Made by a program: the position numbers and the translations under genes. From assembly GCA_003342815.1 (NCBI GenBank), contig PTEX01000015.1:4329923-4393922 (forward strand): DNA of 64,000 nt, written 5' to 3'. Positions 25,201 through 37,927 of the stretch are shown piece after piece (the stretch's first letter is position 1; the number at the start of each line of letters is the position of its first letter). The notes under the pieces were generated by a model. That model was not told where the DNA came from. It did not search any database and was given only the letters and a program-made list of their open reading frames with translations. Origin of the DNA: Eudromia elegans. Lineage: Eukaryota > Chordata > Aves > Tinamiformes > Tinamidae.

Positions 25201-27756
25201 CTAAAGGAGCATCAGATATATAAAGTCCAGCATATTCTTAGAAAGACTGTCTACCTTCATTTTATGTAAAAGAGCCAGTAACCACTCCTAAATAAATTAA
25301 TACTGAAGTCATAACTAAACATAACTTGGCTAGATGAAGCAGAGATAGTGAAGCAGTTTTATCGTGGAACTCGAGAAAAGTCACATGTGTGCCTTGATTG
25401 CATAAATCACATATTCATATATATATATATATAGAATGTATATTTGATGGTCATAAGGGACTGCTTAATCACTTAATCTGGATTCTTTTTAATAGAGGCT
25501 GTAGAACTTCATCAAGTTGCTTATGTGTTTAACCCAATAACTTGTATTTGTTTAAGCATATTTTTCCAGAAATATATGCAGTCTTGAAGAGCTGTAGATT
25601 TCTATGGCTTCTAATGTCTTTTCTTTTTTTTTCTATTGGGTATTTTCCTTTATTATGTAAAAAAAAAAAAAGTACCATCTTTCTAGCTTGACAGTTTTTG
25701 CCTTCTGCTTTCCACTGTTGAGTTGTTTTGTCCTTCTCAAATATACCTTTACTACTTGTTATTTGCTTTCTGTAAAAACCTTGTAAAGTGCATTCAAGTG
25801 AAATCTCAGTCTTTTCTTTTTGATGAGTTAAACAATTTTTTTCTCTCTTATTTGCATAAATTCCTATTTTTTAAGATGCTCTCGAATAGTCTGTCTCAGA
25901 ATTTTTCTGTAGTTTATAATCTGTTAATTACTTTTCTACTTTTGTACAGATAACATCTGGCAATTTTTTTGTAAGCATCAAGAAAGACTTAATCTGATTG
26001 TTCCATTTTGTTTTTGTTGTATTTTTTTACTCTAATTTGATTTTTTTTTTCCTAAGATGCACATTTAGGATTCTTTTCTCTAAAAATAAGATATAATTTC
26101 TCTGTAGGTAATATGACAAGCTGGCTTGTGTACTGATAATTGCAGTTCTCTGATATAACACATCTCAATTTACCCATCTCAGTTTCTTCTTCTTCTTTTC
26201 TTTTTTTTTTTTCAGAAGTTCACATTAAAAATTTTGCCTCAGTTTCATAGACAGTTAAACACAGAATGGGAAGAATATGGGTTTGGAGGAAGAGATGGAA
26301 GAAAAGAGAAGATGGTAAAAATACCTGAGAAAGGATAGCCTGAGAAGACTTTGCTGTGTTCAGGACCTTAGCTCTGTGATCAGAAATACAGCTGTAAAAA
26401 CTTGCCAGTGATAATCCACTTTGATTTATTTCTTCAACAGAAATTATTACAAAGAAATCATTATCTTGTTTCTCTTCTACAATGCAAGATTACTATGGGT
26501 CTATTTTTTCATAGCTGTGTAGAAATAAATGGAAAAGACAGATCAAAAGAGGAAAAAAGTCAGCAGTAAAATATGCTCAGCAGTGGAAAAAATAATGGTA
26601 AATAAAAGCAAAGATAAGGTAATGGGAGCAGGAAAAAAAAATGAAAAAATGAGAAAACTTCCCAAGTTCCAGGATGAAAGCAGTCCTGAAAGCCTGTGCA
26701 AACAAGCTGTCCCTTCACTCAGTTTTCCTTTCCTCTCTGTCTCTGCAGAATCCCAATTTATAGTCCTTATGTATAAGAGCAAGAAGAAAAGAAAAAGAGA
26801 AATAACCCTTTAGGAACATGAAATAAGATGAGGTTCCTCTGTATCACAGTAGAGTACCGAGGCAATAATTTGTAAAGGTATTTGATCTCTTCACTTCATC
26901 TTAAGTCTTTTACCAATCAGAGAAAAGAATTATGTCTTTTCATAATGTTGTGAGCAGAGAAAACCTTGGGGCTCCTGTATGCAAAAACCTGATAATCGGG
27001 TGGCAATTATTCCCAGTCGTCCTTTTAAAGAAAACAGCTTTCAGAATCTTAGAAAAGGTCCTTAATGATCACTGAAAACAAAGGAAGGAGTATATGGAAT
27101 ATTATATTTAACTCCAGAAAAATTAATTAGCCCAAAGTCCTAAAGCTATTCAGCCCTGAGAAGCTATTCCTTACACTGACCGCTCACTCCCAAATTCTTT
27201 GTGTCTACTAAAAACTGTATGGCTACAACTGTTTAGAGACAAAACAAACCTGAGAACTGTTAATTTTCTGTCACTAGTTTACCATTATAATATCTGACAT
27301 GGTGCATCCATTAAGATGCTGAAGGCCAAAAGCAAGCCTTATTATTCTCATAAGAGTGCAAGCTCTCGGTGGGTATTGATGACTTTGCAAGTGTGGGGTC
27401 TCCAACTGGATGGAACATGGACATTTTCAAAGCAAGCTCCCTTTGGAAAAAAATGTGATTTAAGAAATTTCAGCAACATCTTAATGGCTTTCACTGATTA
27501 TGAAAGTCCACTTTGGATGGGTAATAACACTCTGAGTGTGTTTTCTTGCTCCTTGCCACTTACTGTTATGACTGGTTAAATCTTTTGCTGGATTTTAGAA
27601 GAAAATCTATTAAACTACTAAGCTACAAAATAACTGCCGAACAAATCCTCGCTGCTTGCTAAAATTAGCTGATGATAGATATATATATGTCTACTTTTAA
27701 TTGCTCACTGTTTTTGTTACATGTTCAGAAATGAAATGTGCAGCCTTTCTGTAGAC
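22236..27756. other. AT-rich gene-free stretch
   Basis: Nothing recognisable as gene or repeat family on either strand. It contains a (TA) run near 25418-25432 and T-runs near 24267, 25622, 26041 and 26199. A lysine-rich 94-codon plus-strand frame lies at 26529-26813; its content reflects A-rich DNA and it lacks any known motif. Confidence 0.5.
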
Positions 27757-27895
27757 AATAGAAGTATAGAAATTGTCGATAATAGAAGTATAGCTACTGT
27801 AGATAATATGTAGATAACAGAAGCATAGAGTGTAAGAATATAGATAATAGTAGATAAAATAATTAAAATGTAGATAATAGAAGTGTAGAAACTGT
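27757..27895. repeat. degenerate tandem repeat, about 24-bp unit
   Basis: Words of the form 'gtagataatagaagtataga' recur about five times with drift between 27757 and 27895 (for example near 27754, 27778, 27798 and 27872). It is a decayed minisatellite with GATA-like words. Confidence 0.75.
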
Positions 27896-28183
27896 CACAA
27901 CAGTTTAAGCTACTGGAACACTGACAGTGCTTTCAGGCCTTGGCTACCTGTTGTAAAATCTACATGACATGTTCCTGTCTGCTAGCAAGGGTCTAAGCTG
28001 GGCAACCTTTCCTATAAAGATAAATTTTAGGCAAGAATCTGCTTACATTCCTTTTACTCTAAGGATTGTATGTCTGTGAGGCTAAATGCCTTGTTTGCTT
28101 TTTTTCAGTGAAATCATGTTTGCTACACGACCAGCTTGCTAGTGCATAGAGACTCCGTTGAACTTTACTTTCCCTCATATTGA
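27896..28183. other. unique sequence
   Basis: No gene or repeat recognised. Confidence 0.45.
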
Positions 28184-28250
28184 GGGAACTGAGGCGCTGG
28201 AACATGTTGAGTGAAGTTGCAAGAACAGTCAGTAGCCCAGACCTGGAGAG
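28184..28250 (+). mobile_element. possible MIR-like SINE remnant
   Basis: The order 'gaactgaggcgctgg', then 'gagtgaagttgcaagaacag', then 'agtagcccagacc' resembles the conserved part of MIR-type SINEs, where an 'actgaggc...' block precedes a 'taagtgacttgcccaaggtc' block. The match is short and interrupted. It could equally be coincidence in a GC-richer patch. Confidence 0.3.
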
Positions 28251-29201
28251 CCTTGGGCCACTTTAGCTTATGGGTTAAATCAAGCACAGAGTCACGGGAG
28301 CAATAATCCTCTCTTCTTGATGCACATTTAGGAGGTAGGACGGAATCAGGCTGGTGCAGAAACTGGAAAAATTAAAGCAGCTGAATTCCCCTAGAGTGCA
28401 GTTCTCATTACCAGCCAGTGAGTAGCTCTGGCTAGAAATAATGCTGCTCATTTACTGTGCTTCCTGCCCCAGGCTGTAATGAATCACAGTTTGCTGGGGT
28501 GATGCATACACCTTGACTTTGGCACTAATCCACTATCATAGCTACCTATTTCCTTGCAACACAATGAGAGGAGGGACTGTTCTGCTGAGGTAGGTGTCTG
28601 AATGAAGGCACATTTTCTTGCCATCCTGGCAGCGTGCCTCTGATTTCACACAGCTCCAGGCCCGCAAGCTCTCAATGGGGGACGTGATTGAAACAAGCTG
28701 GTGGTTGATTCAGACAGCTGACTGGTATTCTCACCTCTCTGTTTTGGCAGATCGCACTTTTGTGTCTCTTCTTAGTCTTTATTCCCTCTGTAAATTTCTC
28801 TTTTCCACTCTTGTTTCCATCGTAATTGAAATTATTGTATTTTTAAATTTACTGTTCTATCTGCTGTTGATACCTTACTGTTAACTACTTGACCATCAGT
28901 TGTGTACTTCAAATACTTTTATTAATCTATATATTTTTTCAGGGTTCAACCCTCTGTTTTGGGGAGGGGATTATGTGCTAGCGTTGAAAATTTGTTCTAC
29001 TGCAGTCTTTGGTTGATCCACTTCTCTCTACATTTACTTCTTAAATTCCCGAATGAAGACTTTCCTACACTACAGATTTTAGCTGTGTTAGATAAGCCAA
29101 CAGAAAGACTTTCTTTCTACCATTGTAAACCATTCCTTCAAATACTGTACCTATAGCATCTGCTTTGTATCATGGATCAGTAACAGCAGCCAATGGTTTG
29201 G
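28251..29201. other. unique, slightly GC-richer sequence
   Basis: The patch 28251-28760 is less AT-rich than its surroundings and holds an 88-codon plus-strand frame (28618-28884). That frame has no recognisable motif and turns hydrophobic only in its T-rich end. No exon is supported. Confidence 0.4.
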
Positions 29202-29252
29202 CTTTTTTTGTTTGTTTGTTTGTTTGCTTTTATTTTTGTTTTTGTTTTTCAT
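29202..29252. repeat. TTTG / T-rich microsatellite
   Basis: Four TTTG units (about 29208-29225) are followed by T-runs broken by single G residues, up to about 29252. Confidence 0.85.
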
Positions 29253-29289
29253 CGTAAGCCTAGTGCTGACAAGAGTAGTACAGTCTAAG

Positions 29290-29425
29290 AGTGTGATATG
29301 GGAACCAGTTGCTCAGAGTCATCGTTGCTGGAGATTCAAAAGCTCTCCTGGACTGCTCTAGGCAAAGCTTGATCAGGGAGGTTGAACCTTGCAACCTCAA
29401 CCATTCTGTATATGCAATTCTGTAA
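29290..29425 (+). mobile_element. CR1 3' tail fragment, plus strand
   Basis: The segment contains 'tggagattcaaaagctctcc', 'ctgctctaggcaaagcttga' and 'gcaacctcaaccattctgta', and ends near 'gcaattctgt'. These correspond in order to the last roughly 140 bases of bird CR1 (the ORF2 stop region, 3' UTR and terminal repeat). A stretch of the usual 'ggttggactagatgatc' core is deleted between about 29380 and 29392. Confidence 0.8.
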
Positions 29426-31429
29426 TATATTGGTTTTGATGGCACACCTGACACTAAACCCATCATCCTTTCATTTGAACAGCTATCTCTGATGCAGCAT
29501 TGTAAACCTGAAAGGATTTTTTTTTCCCCTAAGAGATATAAATTTTATTTTACTTTTAGTCTAGCTCATTTCAGTAATCTACTTTGCAATATGGTTCTGC
29601 ACAGAAATTGTGAACTATGCTACAGGGCAGAAATGATGGCAAGGATTAAAACCGGCTTTGCTGCCAAAATCAGTGCACAGAGTTACTGTGCTCTGACCAT
29701 GAATAGAACAACAAAAAAGAATAAAAAGATTACAAGCACTCTGCAGCTTAATCATTTCTTTATCCCTCTCTATCCCAAATTAAGAAATAGGTCAGTAGCA
29801 GTAAAGTGAAATTAAATGGACTTAGTATGTTCTTTTGCATTTCTTTCTTTTACTGCTCTATTTTGTTGAGCAGAAGAATGGAACAGCAAGTGACTAGATA
29901 CAGCAACAGTAACTAGTATAAGAGAAAGTGAATGGAGCAGCAGAGAAGACATTGTCCCACGCCTCTCTTTGTTTTAATTGCCAGGGAAAAATGAAGGACA
30001 TTCTTGACAATGCTGTTCTCTTTTTCTTTCACTGGAAGTGACCGAGATATATTTTTATGGTACTTGCCTGTCAAACTTCTGACATTTAGGCTAAGCCCAG
30101 TACTATCCTGTTGAGATATAATCGTTTATCATTAAAGTATCATTAGTCAATACCCGAGGTTTTGTTATACTATTTCCAGTTCTGTTACCCATAGCAAATT
30201 CACCTTGCTAAAATTAATCCAAATTCCCCAAACAAACTCAGAATCACTAGTTTCCATTGGTGCTTTTATATCAAGGTAAATTCAAGAAAAATACCCCAAA
30301 ACATTTTCAATACTTTTTAAAAAAAAAAATAGAAAAAAAGCTAAAGGAGAGCAATTGGATATCTAGGATGATCATTATGAATTAATTGTATTGCCACTTT
30401 TCTATAATGTTTTGAAAACAGATTAGCAAAACAATAACATTAATAATATCACCAGTGATAAATATAAATATTAAAGTAAAAAATGTCCATGAAAAAATGA
30501 GTTAATCAAGCAAAGGAAACTACAGCCGTGTCTCTAGAAAACTCTGTGAAGACAGGAAACAATTAGAAAAGGAGTTTCCAGTCTCAGAAAAAAAACCCAA
30601 TGACCTATCAACAGGACCAAACTTAGGGCCTATCAGTTTCTTTTGACACTCAGAAGATTTTTCTTGTTTTTATAAAGGTGATTTTCCTTGTTCTCATCTC
30701 ACCTATGTCAGGGATGTCTACATTACATTACATTTAACTCGATGAAAATGAGAAGAGAGATACAGTGGAGAGAGAAAGTCACTACATGTGACTGGATTAT
30801 TTTTGTTGTCTACTTTAAACCAAGAATTTGTTATCCAGAAATACCTTATTTTTTCAGAGATTATAGAGAGAGTGTAATTGACTTGAATATCTACACTGTA
30901 AATATCTACATTTAAGAGAGTCAACTCCCTGTAAAAATAATTTATAGATGTAAATAGCATTTGTGCTGTTAAATTTCATTCTACTGTCTACATACATACT
31001 ATATATAAGTATATTTTATATATATATATACAAATTGAAAACAACCATTTTAGAATTAAAAAAAAAATCTTCCTCCTAAAATATAGAGAATCACATATTG
31101 GTAAATTTCATTTCAGTCTACAGGAAAATCATGAGTTAGATCCTCTGGTTTCACATTTCTGTACACATGAAGCACAAGAAGGTGAGTAGGAAGAATCATT
31201 ATGGTTAACCAAAGGTATTAATGACTGATCAACCTGAGAGTATTCCAAGATAATTAAGAGATTGGATTTTTCAGTAACAGGAAATTAGTGGATATCACTT
31301 TATCTTTAGAAAAAGCTCTCATCATTCCCTTGCACAATATTCACTAATGCAACTTCCTATATTAAGATCTGGATAGGTAGAAAAAGAGCGAGGAGGTTAA
31401 AGCGTCATACTTTAATTGAGGCTAATAAT
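29426..31429. other. AT-rich sequence, nothing recognised
   Basis: No exon or repeat family. A (TA) run lies at about 31011-31031. The 105-codon plus-strand frame at 29492-29809 lacks motifs. Confidence 0.5.
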
Positions 31430-32240
31430 GAGAGGAGTACCACAGAATACAAAAGCCTGTGGACAGGTCCTGCATAAAATCTTCATCAGTGATCCTGAGA
31501 AGTTAGTATAGTACTGGTTTAAAGTTTTAAGTGGAGGGGACCAGTTGACATTCTTGTGGGCAGGGCTGCCATTCAGAGAGCCAAGACAGTATGGAAGTAT
31601 GGACTAATATGAACTACATGATGTTCAACAAAGGCATATCCCAAGTCTTGTACCTGGGAAGGAAGAAGCCCTTGCACTGGTTGGGGACTAAGTGCCCTGG
31701 GTGCATCTTTTCTGGAAAGGACGTGAGGATCTTGGCAAAGTGAACTGAGCATGAGCTAGCAGTGAGCTCTGGCAATAAAAGTGGCCAGCAGCGTCCTGAC
31801 TATTAAGAGGCGCACAGCCAGGAGATTGGGGGATGACTTTACTCAACACTTGTTAGATAGCCTCTAGAATACCACGTACAGTGTCAACCCTGAAGTGCAT
31901 GGATGACACTGATAAACAGGAGGTAGTTCAGAAGATGGACACCATCCAGGGCCTGGAACACTCACCAGGTTAAGAGAGACTGAGGGATGTGTTCAGCCTG
32001 AAGAAGAAATGGTTTTGAAGATACTTAATATAGCAACCTCCTATCCAAAGCCTTTGCAAAGATCATCAAGAAGATAGAATCAGATTCTATACTGATCATG
32101 GCAGGAAGATTAAAAACAATAGACAGGTCACAGTAGCACAGACTTGATATAAGGAAAAAACTTCCCAGGAGTACAGTCCAGCAATGGAGCAGGTTACCCA
32201 TCAAGGTAATTACAGTGTCCACTCCTGGAGCTTTACAAGA
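31430..32240 (+). mobile_element. old CR1 LINE fragment, end of ORF2 and part of 3' UTR
   Basis: Landmarks in CR1 order are: 'aatcttcatcagtgatcctg' near 31479; 'gggctgccattcagagagcc' near 31564; 'tgttcaacaaaggcatatcc' near 31622; 'ttgtacctgggaaggaagaa' near 31649; 'gcatgagctagcagtgagct' near 31749; 'gttcagcctgaagaagaaat' near 31991; and 'cagcaatggagcaggttacc' near 32178. Together they cover the reverse-transcriptase C-terminal region into the 3' UTR. Divergence is heavy and the reading frame is destroyed, so this is an old inactive copy. The terminal repeat is not clearly preserved. Confidence 0.88.
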
Positions 32241-34635
32241 TGCTGGTTTAAGTCTCCTGAAATTGCAAAAAGATTATCTTCTCTAAGTACGTAGGTTTTT
32301 TTGCATTGGACAAATAGACTTTAAGGATTAGTTTGCCAGTTATTTTTTTGGTTCATTATCTTTGGACATATACTGATCATTGAAAGGCAAGAGCTAAAGA
32401 GAACCTGTATTAAAAAAATCTGATTTTATATGTGTGGGAGTTAGGTAGTTGGATATAAAAAGGTGAACCTTTGGTTTAGCTGTTCACATTCCATCCAGAC
32501 TGAGAGCCTCAGAAAGGTAAACACACAGGATATAAATCATTTTAATTTGCTAATTATGTATATCAAAGCTCTGACTGTTCACAGCTGTTTATGGAATGGA
32601 GAGAGAATATAAAGTTATTAGTAAGTGTGCAGGTTAAGAAAATCCAGAATGTAAAATAAAAATAGATTGCAGCATCTGTAGCTGTTAAATAATTACTTTA
32701 ACAGGAATGTCACACTTTAGAAAGAAACCTAATTAATTATTGTTTTATTATCAGGACATAGCAGACAGGTAACATTTGGGATGGTAACCTTGATAATGAC
32801 ATGGAGCTACTGTTGTTGATAACTTGTTAATTAAGCATGCAATTTTAAAATTAGATTTACTTAATTAGAAAGTTTCAAATTTCATACAAATTTATATAGC
32901 AAAAAGGGAATGGGTAATACACTAATAAGAATGTTGTCATATTATTGATTTTACCTTATAAGACAATGAAAATATTTCTCTTTTACTAAAACAGCTATAA
33001 ATTTCATTTACTCACAAAATATGAATCAGTTATCCAATATCTCTTGTAAACCTGTAATTAGGACATGTATGTGGAAAAAAAAAAAATAACCCAGGCTCAG
33101 CAATATATATATATATTTTAAATTTAACAAGGTTATGTGGCACTCCATACTCAAATATGTGAAGTTAGGGTTGAGTTCCTACGTACCTGCTACACATCAA
33201 TTAATCTGGGAGAGTATGTTCACAAATTGAATCATTTATGTAAAATTGGATACATTTCAATATAAGAAGAGAGGCCAGCATTGTCATGAAGACCAGATAG
33301 ATACTGAAGTACAAGGTAGGAAGAATTTTAGAGGGCAAAATGCAATGGCTAAGTGGTTCCTTCCTCTCTGCCTTTTCTGACTATTTAATGGGAAGCAAAG
33401 GTCTGCCTCTTGTGTGTGTAAATTCTTCCATGATGAGAAACCTAGCTGTAGGTCACTCTTTATCCAGGACTGTAGGCATTGTTCATAGCTCTTAATCCAG
33501 TCAAACAATATCCCATCTTTTTTTCTGAGTCCCTTTTTTATTCTGTCGTTAGTTAACAGTGTCGTAAGGCAATGCACTTTCCTTACACCGGGAGTACGTG
33601 TGTCTTTCCAGCTTAAACATTCAACTGACCTTATTTCTTCTGCATTTACAATTAAGCCTGTTTTCCACTTAATACACACTTAAATCATCCACAGGATTTT
33701 AATTGAAGTAAATACTTCCTGAAACGCATTTATTATAAACATAACCAGCTTGTTATTTGTGCTGCCAAAGAAATTGTATGAAGTTTTAATTTATAAAATT
33801 AAGTCACTTAACTGAGATTTCTACGAATATTTTTTTATCCCCAAATTAAAAGCTCTACAATATTATGTTTTAAATTTCAAGTAGAACTTGTCCCCACTGA
33901 AAAATAAAATCCCTGAATAATAGCTGTCTAGTCTGTAACAAAAGTTTCTGTGTTCTCTCATTAGTTCAGATCTCATTTTTATCCATGTAAGTGTTTGCAA
34001 ACTAAGCCAAAATTTGGGGGTTGGGCCTTCTCACCACCAAATAAATTACCCACCTACGATGTTCTGTAACCTCTTCCAATAATTCACAAAATATCATTCA
34101 CAACTACATGCGTCATAATTATCTCTACAAATGTAGCTTGTCCTCAGCAATTATCAGATTACAACAGTCATTTTGCAGTGCTATTTCTACCAGTTTTCCT
34201 AGCAGCAGTTTGTTTCACAGTGCCTTGATGCTATACTTTTTAAACTCAGCACATTGTGTTATCTTAAATTCCTGCAAAATGAGAATCTGCTTGAAGATTT
34301 CTCTGCATGGCTTGCTATCGCTTTTGAATGACCACAGCTCCTTCATCTCAAGCACTGTCTTCAATTTTGTTCCAGACCCACATGCTCTGGGCGTGGTGAC
34401 CTCTTTAAATATCTCACCTATAAACCTTTCATTTTAGTGAATGCTGCATACTGTGGCAATTTGTCTGTTGGGATCATCAGTCCTGCTCTAGAGGTTCACA
34501 TATGCTCTCTTCAGATGTCTTCATCCAGGAAACACTGCATCTTATTCTGCTCACAGATCATAAGATTCCTCTTTGGTTTAGGTGCCTAATCCCTCAGACT
34601 CACAGTCTCTTTTAACTTGTAAGAATAATACTGAA
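32241..34635. other. AT-rich sequence with ATTA-rich patch
   Basis: No exon is supported. 32530-32890 is unusually dense in TAATTA / TTAATTA words (see findings). A 131-codon minus-strand frame at 33284-33679 has balanced composition but no motif I recognise; a frame of this length is not surprising by chance in a window of this size. Confidence 0.45.
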
Positions 34636-34649
34636 GGGGGGGGGGGGGG
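34636..34649. repeat. poly-G run (14 G)
   Basis: Fourteen consecutive G residues, useful as a length-uncertain position in the assembly. Confidence 0.97.
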
Positions 34650-36600
34650 AAAGACAATAAAACTGGATGTAACGAAAGCCAATCAGTCAGTAACCCCCTC
34701 CTTACTCCTCCCTTACCCACTTACAATCAGCACCAGCTGTAGTGCAATTAAACTCAGCAGGTGTTCAGAGGAATTACATTTTATCACCACCATCCCCTCT
34801 CTTCCTCTCTTCCCCTTCTCCCCTCATTTCTACAAGACCCAACTGCTTTTCTTTATGGGGTCTATAAAAATAGAGCAAGTCAGATATATAATAGCATTAA
34901 AGTAACCAAAGAATTAGTAAAAGAAGATGAAGATAAATTGAAGAAAATGTGCTCACGGACATTTGTGGGGAATGTTTAGAATAAAAACATTAATATTCCT
35001 TAAACTGAAAGTTATAAATGAATCAGAGTGTCTTCTTTGTCTTTTCACTTCATGTAAAGCTCTTAACTTGATTGTACAAGGTCCTGAACATCTTTGCCTA
35101 GATTCAGTAATGTGATTCATCATGTGCTTACAAAAAGCAGGCTGATGGTTTGGTGTAGGCTACTCACATGCTTAAAATTAGCTATGCATACAAGCACTCT
35201 GGTGATCATGGTCCTTAGCACTTTTCAGAATCAAATGTTAAATAGACAATAATTTTATCAATTCAACAAAAGCTACTCTGAAAGGGTTAAATGGAAAAAT
35301 TCTGGACATTCCTATTATCAGCTACTGCTATCTGTCTACAAAAAACAAAGCTAAAGCTGTATTTTGTGCTGTGCAGTGTCCTTTACAGAAAGAATGAAAC
35401 CCTTTTTTAGTGTTTCTTTCAAAAATGCTTATTTTAGCATCTCCTTATTTAAAATCTTAGCAGATTTTAGCCTTCTTGTTCTATGGTAAATCATCATCAT
35501 GCTTTCCAACAGACATTTCTCTTTATATTCACTCAGCTTAGCTGTATTCTGACTCACCATAGAGTATCCAAGTAGACAAGGGTGGAAGTGATTGACTATT
35601 GTGATGTCAAAAATATACAAGGTAATTGCTTTTATATAAAACAGCACTCTTTTCCCCCAAAATGCAACTTTTATCAGATCTTGCTGCAAAATGAATTGAA
35701 TACCACAGTAATTTTATCATTTTGAAACAGTGTTTAGTACTACTCATATTACAGAAATAATTATCTATTTTGAATAAGCCATTTTCAAGTTTTTCAGATC
35801 TCTTATTTTACTCAGTTTAGATTTCATATGTCACTGTTATTGCAGTGGTTTTTGGTTACAATGTTGAGTGTTGCACCCAACAACTTAATTGACATCTGGA
35901 TTTTATGCTCTTAAACTGATAGAAATTTACTGGAATGGAAACCAACTAGTTGGATCACCTGTTGCAACATCAAACGGTATAGTTGTATGACTAACAGTGT
36001 AGACTTCTGTGTTGATTGGAGCTATATCTGCATCTAAAACAGTATTATAGCAATATATCATGATGATTTTAATATTACTAGGTATTGTATATGGAATAGT
36101 AATGCTTAAAGCAAAATAAATTTTTACTAAATTATAGTAATAATATGGGAATACCTTCTTCTAAAAATTCTTCTAAAACTTTTCTGTGAGAAGATTTAAA
36201 TACATGCAGAGCAATTTTTTTTTTCTAGTTTCTAATTTAATTTCATATAAGAAGCTAGACGAAGCCATATATTCAAAAGGATTAAGTCTGTGCAAAGGTT
36301 CAGTACTGCTCATGGAACAGGTAGGCAGTGGTCCCATGTGTAAGTTAATCATGTACTTAGAGACTACTACAAAAATATACATGTAGGCAGATTGATATTG
36401 AGCAGGCAAATCCAATTGCTAACATTTTTTAGTCTCAAGCTGATTGACTTGATATTCTTATATCATAATTTTTGTGCCATTCCCTAACTTTTAAAGTAGC
36501 AAATATAAGAACAAAGAAGACTAGAACATTAAGAACTCATGTGAACATCATTAGCAGGACGAGACCTGATAGAGCTAATACAATGTTTCAGCAAAAGAAG
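34650..36600. other. AT-rich sequence, nothing recognised
   Basis: Short chance frames only. No gene or repeat family. Confidence 0.5.
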
Positions 36601-36693
36601 TATAATATAATATAATATAATATAATATAATATAATATAATATAATATAATATAATATAATATAATATAATATAATATAATATAATATAATAT
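36601..36693. repeat. (TATAA)n pentanucleotide microsatellite
   Basis: More than 18 perfect TATAA units without interruption, followed by 'tatgtaaag'. The same motif forms another long tract at the window end (63793-63923). Confidence 0.98.
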
Positions 36694-36762
36694 GTAAAGT
36701 TTATCACCTCATACACTTTGAACAATATAGGGATACTTGATACAGGGATATCAGACCACTGT

Positions 36763-36826
36763 ACCTTTACGATTTCTTAAATCATAAAGGTGGTGTGTGT
36801 TTGTGTGTATGTGTATGGGTGTGTGA
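36763..36826. repeat. hairpin followed by GT-rich repeat
   Basis: The arms 36763-36775 ('acctttacgattt') and 36779-36791 ('aaatcataaaggt') pair over 13 bases with one mismatch and a three-base loop. A degenerate GT repeat follows to 36826. Confidence 0.75.
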
Positions 36827-37927
36827 CCTAAAGAATACTAGACTGTATTCCAGGTTTTATAAGATAATGTGCTAAAGATCCTCCTTCTCTCGGTCTCAGA
36901 CTTCTTTGTTCTTTCTATTTTTTCCTCTTTATTTCTCTTATCATAATATGCCTGTTTCTCCTTCTAAGGAGCCAAGAAAGGAATTGGTTTGGCATTCCTT
37001 CCCTCTGTATAGAACTACAGCCATTCTAAAGGTCAGTTCATTGTAAAGCTCTCAGTTTTGGTTGAAAGCTATCAAAGGATAGATATTTCACCAAATTTCT
37101 CGCAGTTTAACCTTCTAAAGGTGAATTATTGGAGGAGAATGAGATATTTTTCCCCTAAGAAATAATTCACTTGCCAAAAAAAGTGAATCCCAGCTATCAG
37201 GGGAGTCCGTCTGAATACACCAAATCCTTAGGAATATTTTCTTCAATATTTGATATGTAACATGCTGGAAGCAGTTTTTTTCTTTTAACCTGTAGATCAA
37301 TGATTGAACAGTTCTCAAGTTTGGTAGAATTGATCTGAACTGCATGTCTGTTTGTGGAACATGAAAACAACTCCAATAGGAGATTCTGTTTTTTCCAAAT
37401 TAGCCAACTGCATTATTAGTGGGGCAGTTTAATTAAAGCTCATTATCAAAGGAGAAAATTAAATATTTATCTTCCACATTTTAGACGGTCCATTTGAATA
37501 AACAAACAAATAAAAAAAACTTCCTCTTTCACATTTTTATTCCTTTTTTTTTTTTTTTCCTCTTGTAAACACCACAATCAGGCACTCTGAAATGTGGGAT
37601 GTGTTAATTTCAGTTCAGTAAATGAATGATGCAACTCAAGATGTTAACATGATCCCATCTCTCTGTAGCAAGCAATTAAACAAGGTCTGGATCTTGAGTA
37701 GAAAGACTCTTTATTCTGATTTACTGAAATTGTGGGTAACTAATCACCATTGAGTAAGTCCTTTTTTGAGTTATTTCTAAAGATGAAGGAAAAAAAATGT
37801 CAGGAGGGCATTTTAAAAATGAAAAACTTTTAACAGTTTCTTGATTTTCTTTTCTTTTGCTGGAAACTATTTATAAAAGAAACCTTTCAGTACTGTAGGT
37901 CATGTGCAGTTCTACTGTTAACATCTC
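36827..37927. other. AT-rich sequence, nothing recognised
   Basis: No gene seen. A T-run lies at about 37544-37558. Confidence 0.5.

Noticed and set aside
26529-26813. Lysine-rich 94-codon frame resembling a basic nuclear protein
   Set aside because: Composition follows from A-rich DNA; the second half changes character and there is no homologous motif or splice support.
33284-33679. 131-codon minus-strand open frame
   Set aside because: The length is compatible with chance in a window of this size, and no motif, promoter or splice context supports it.
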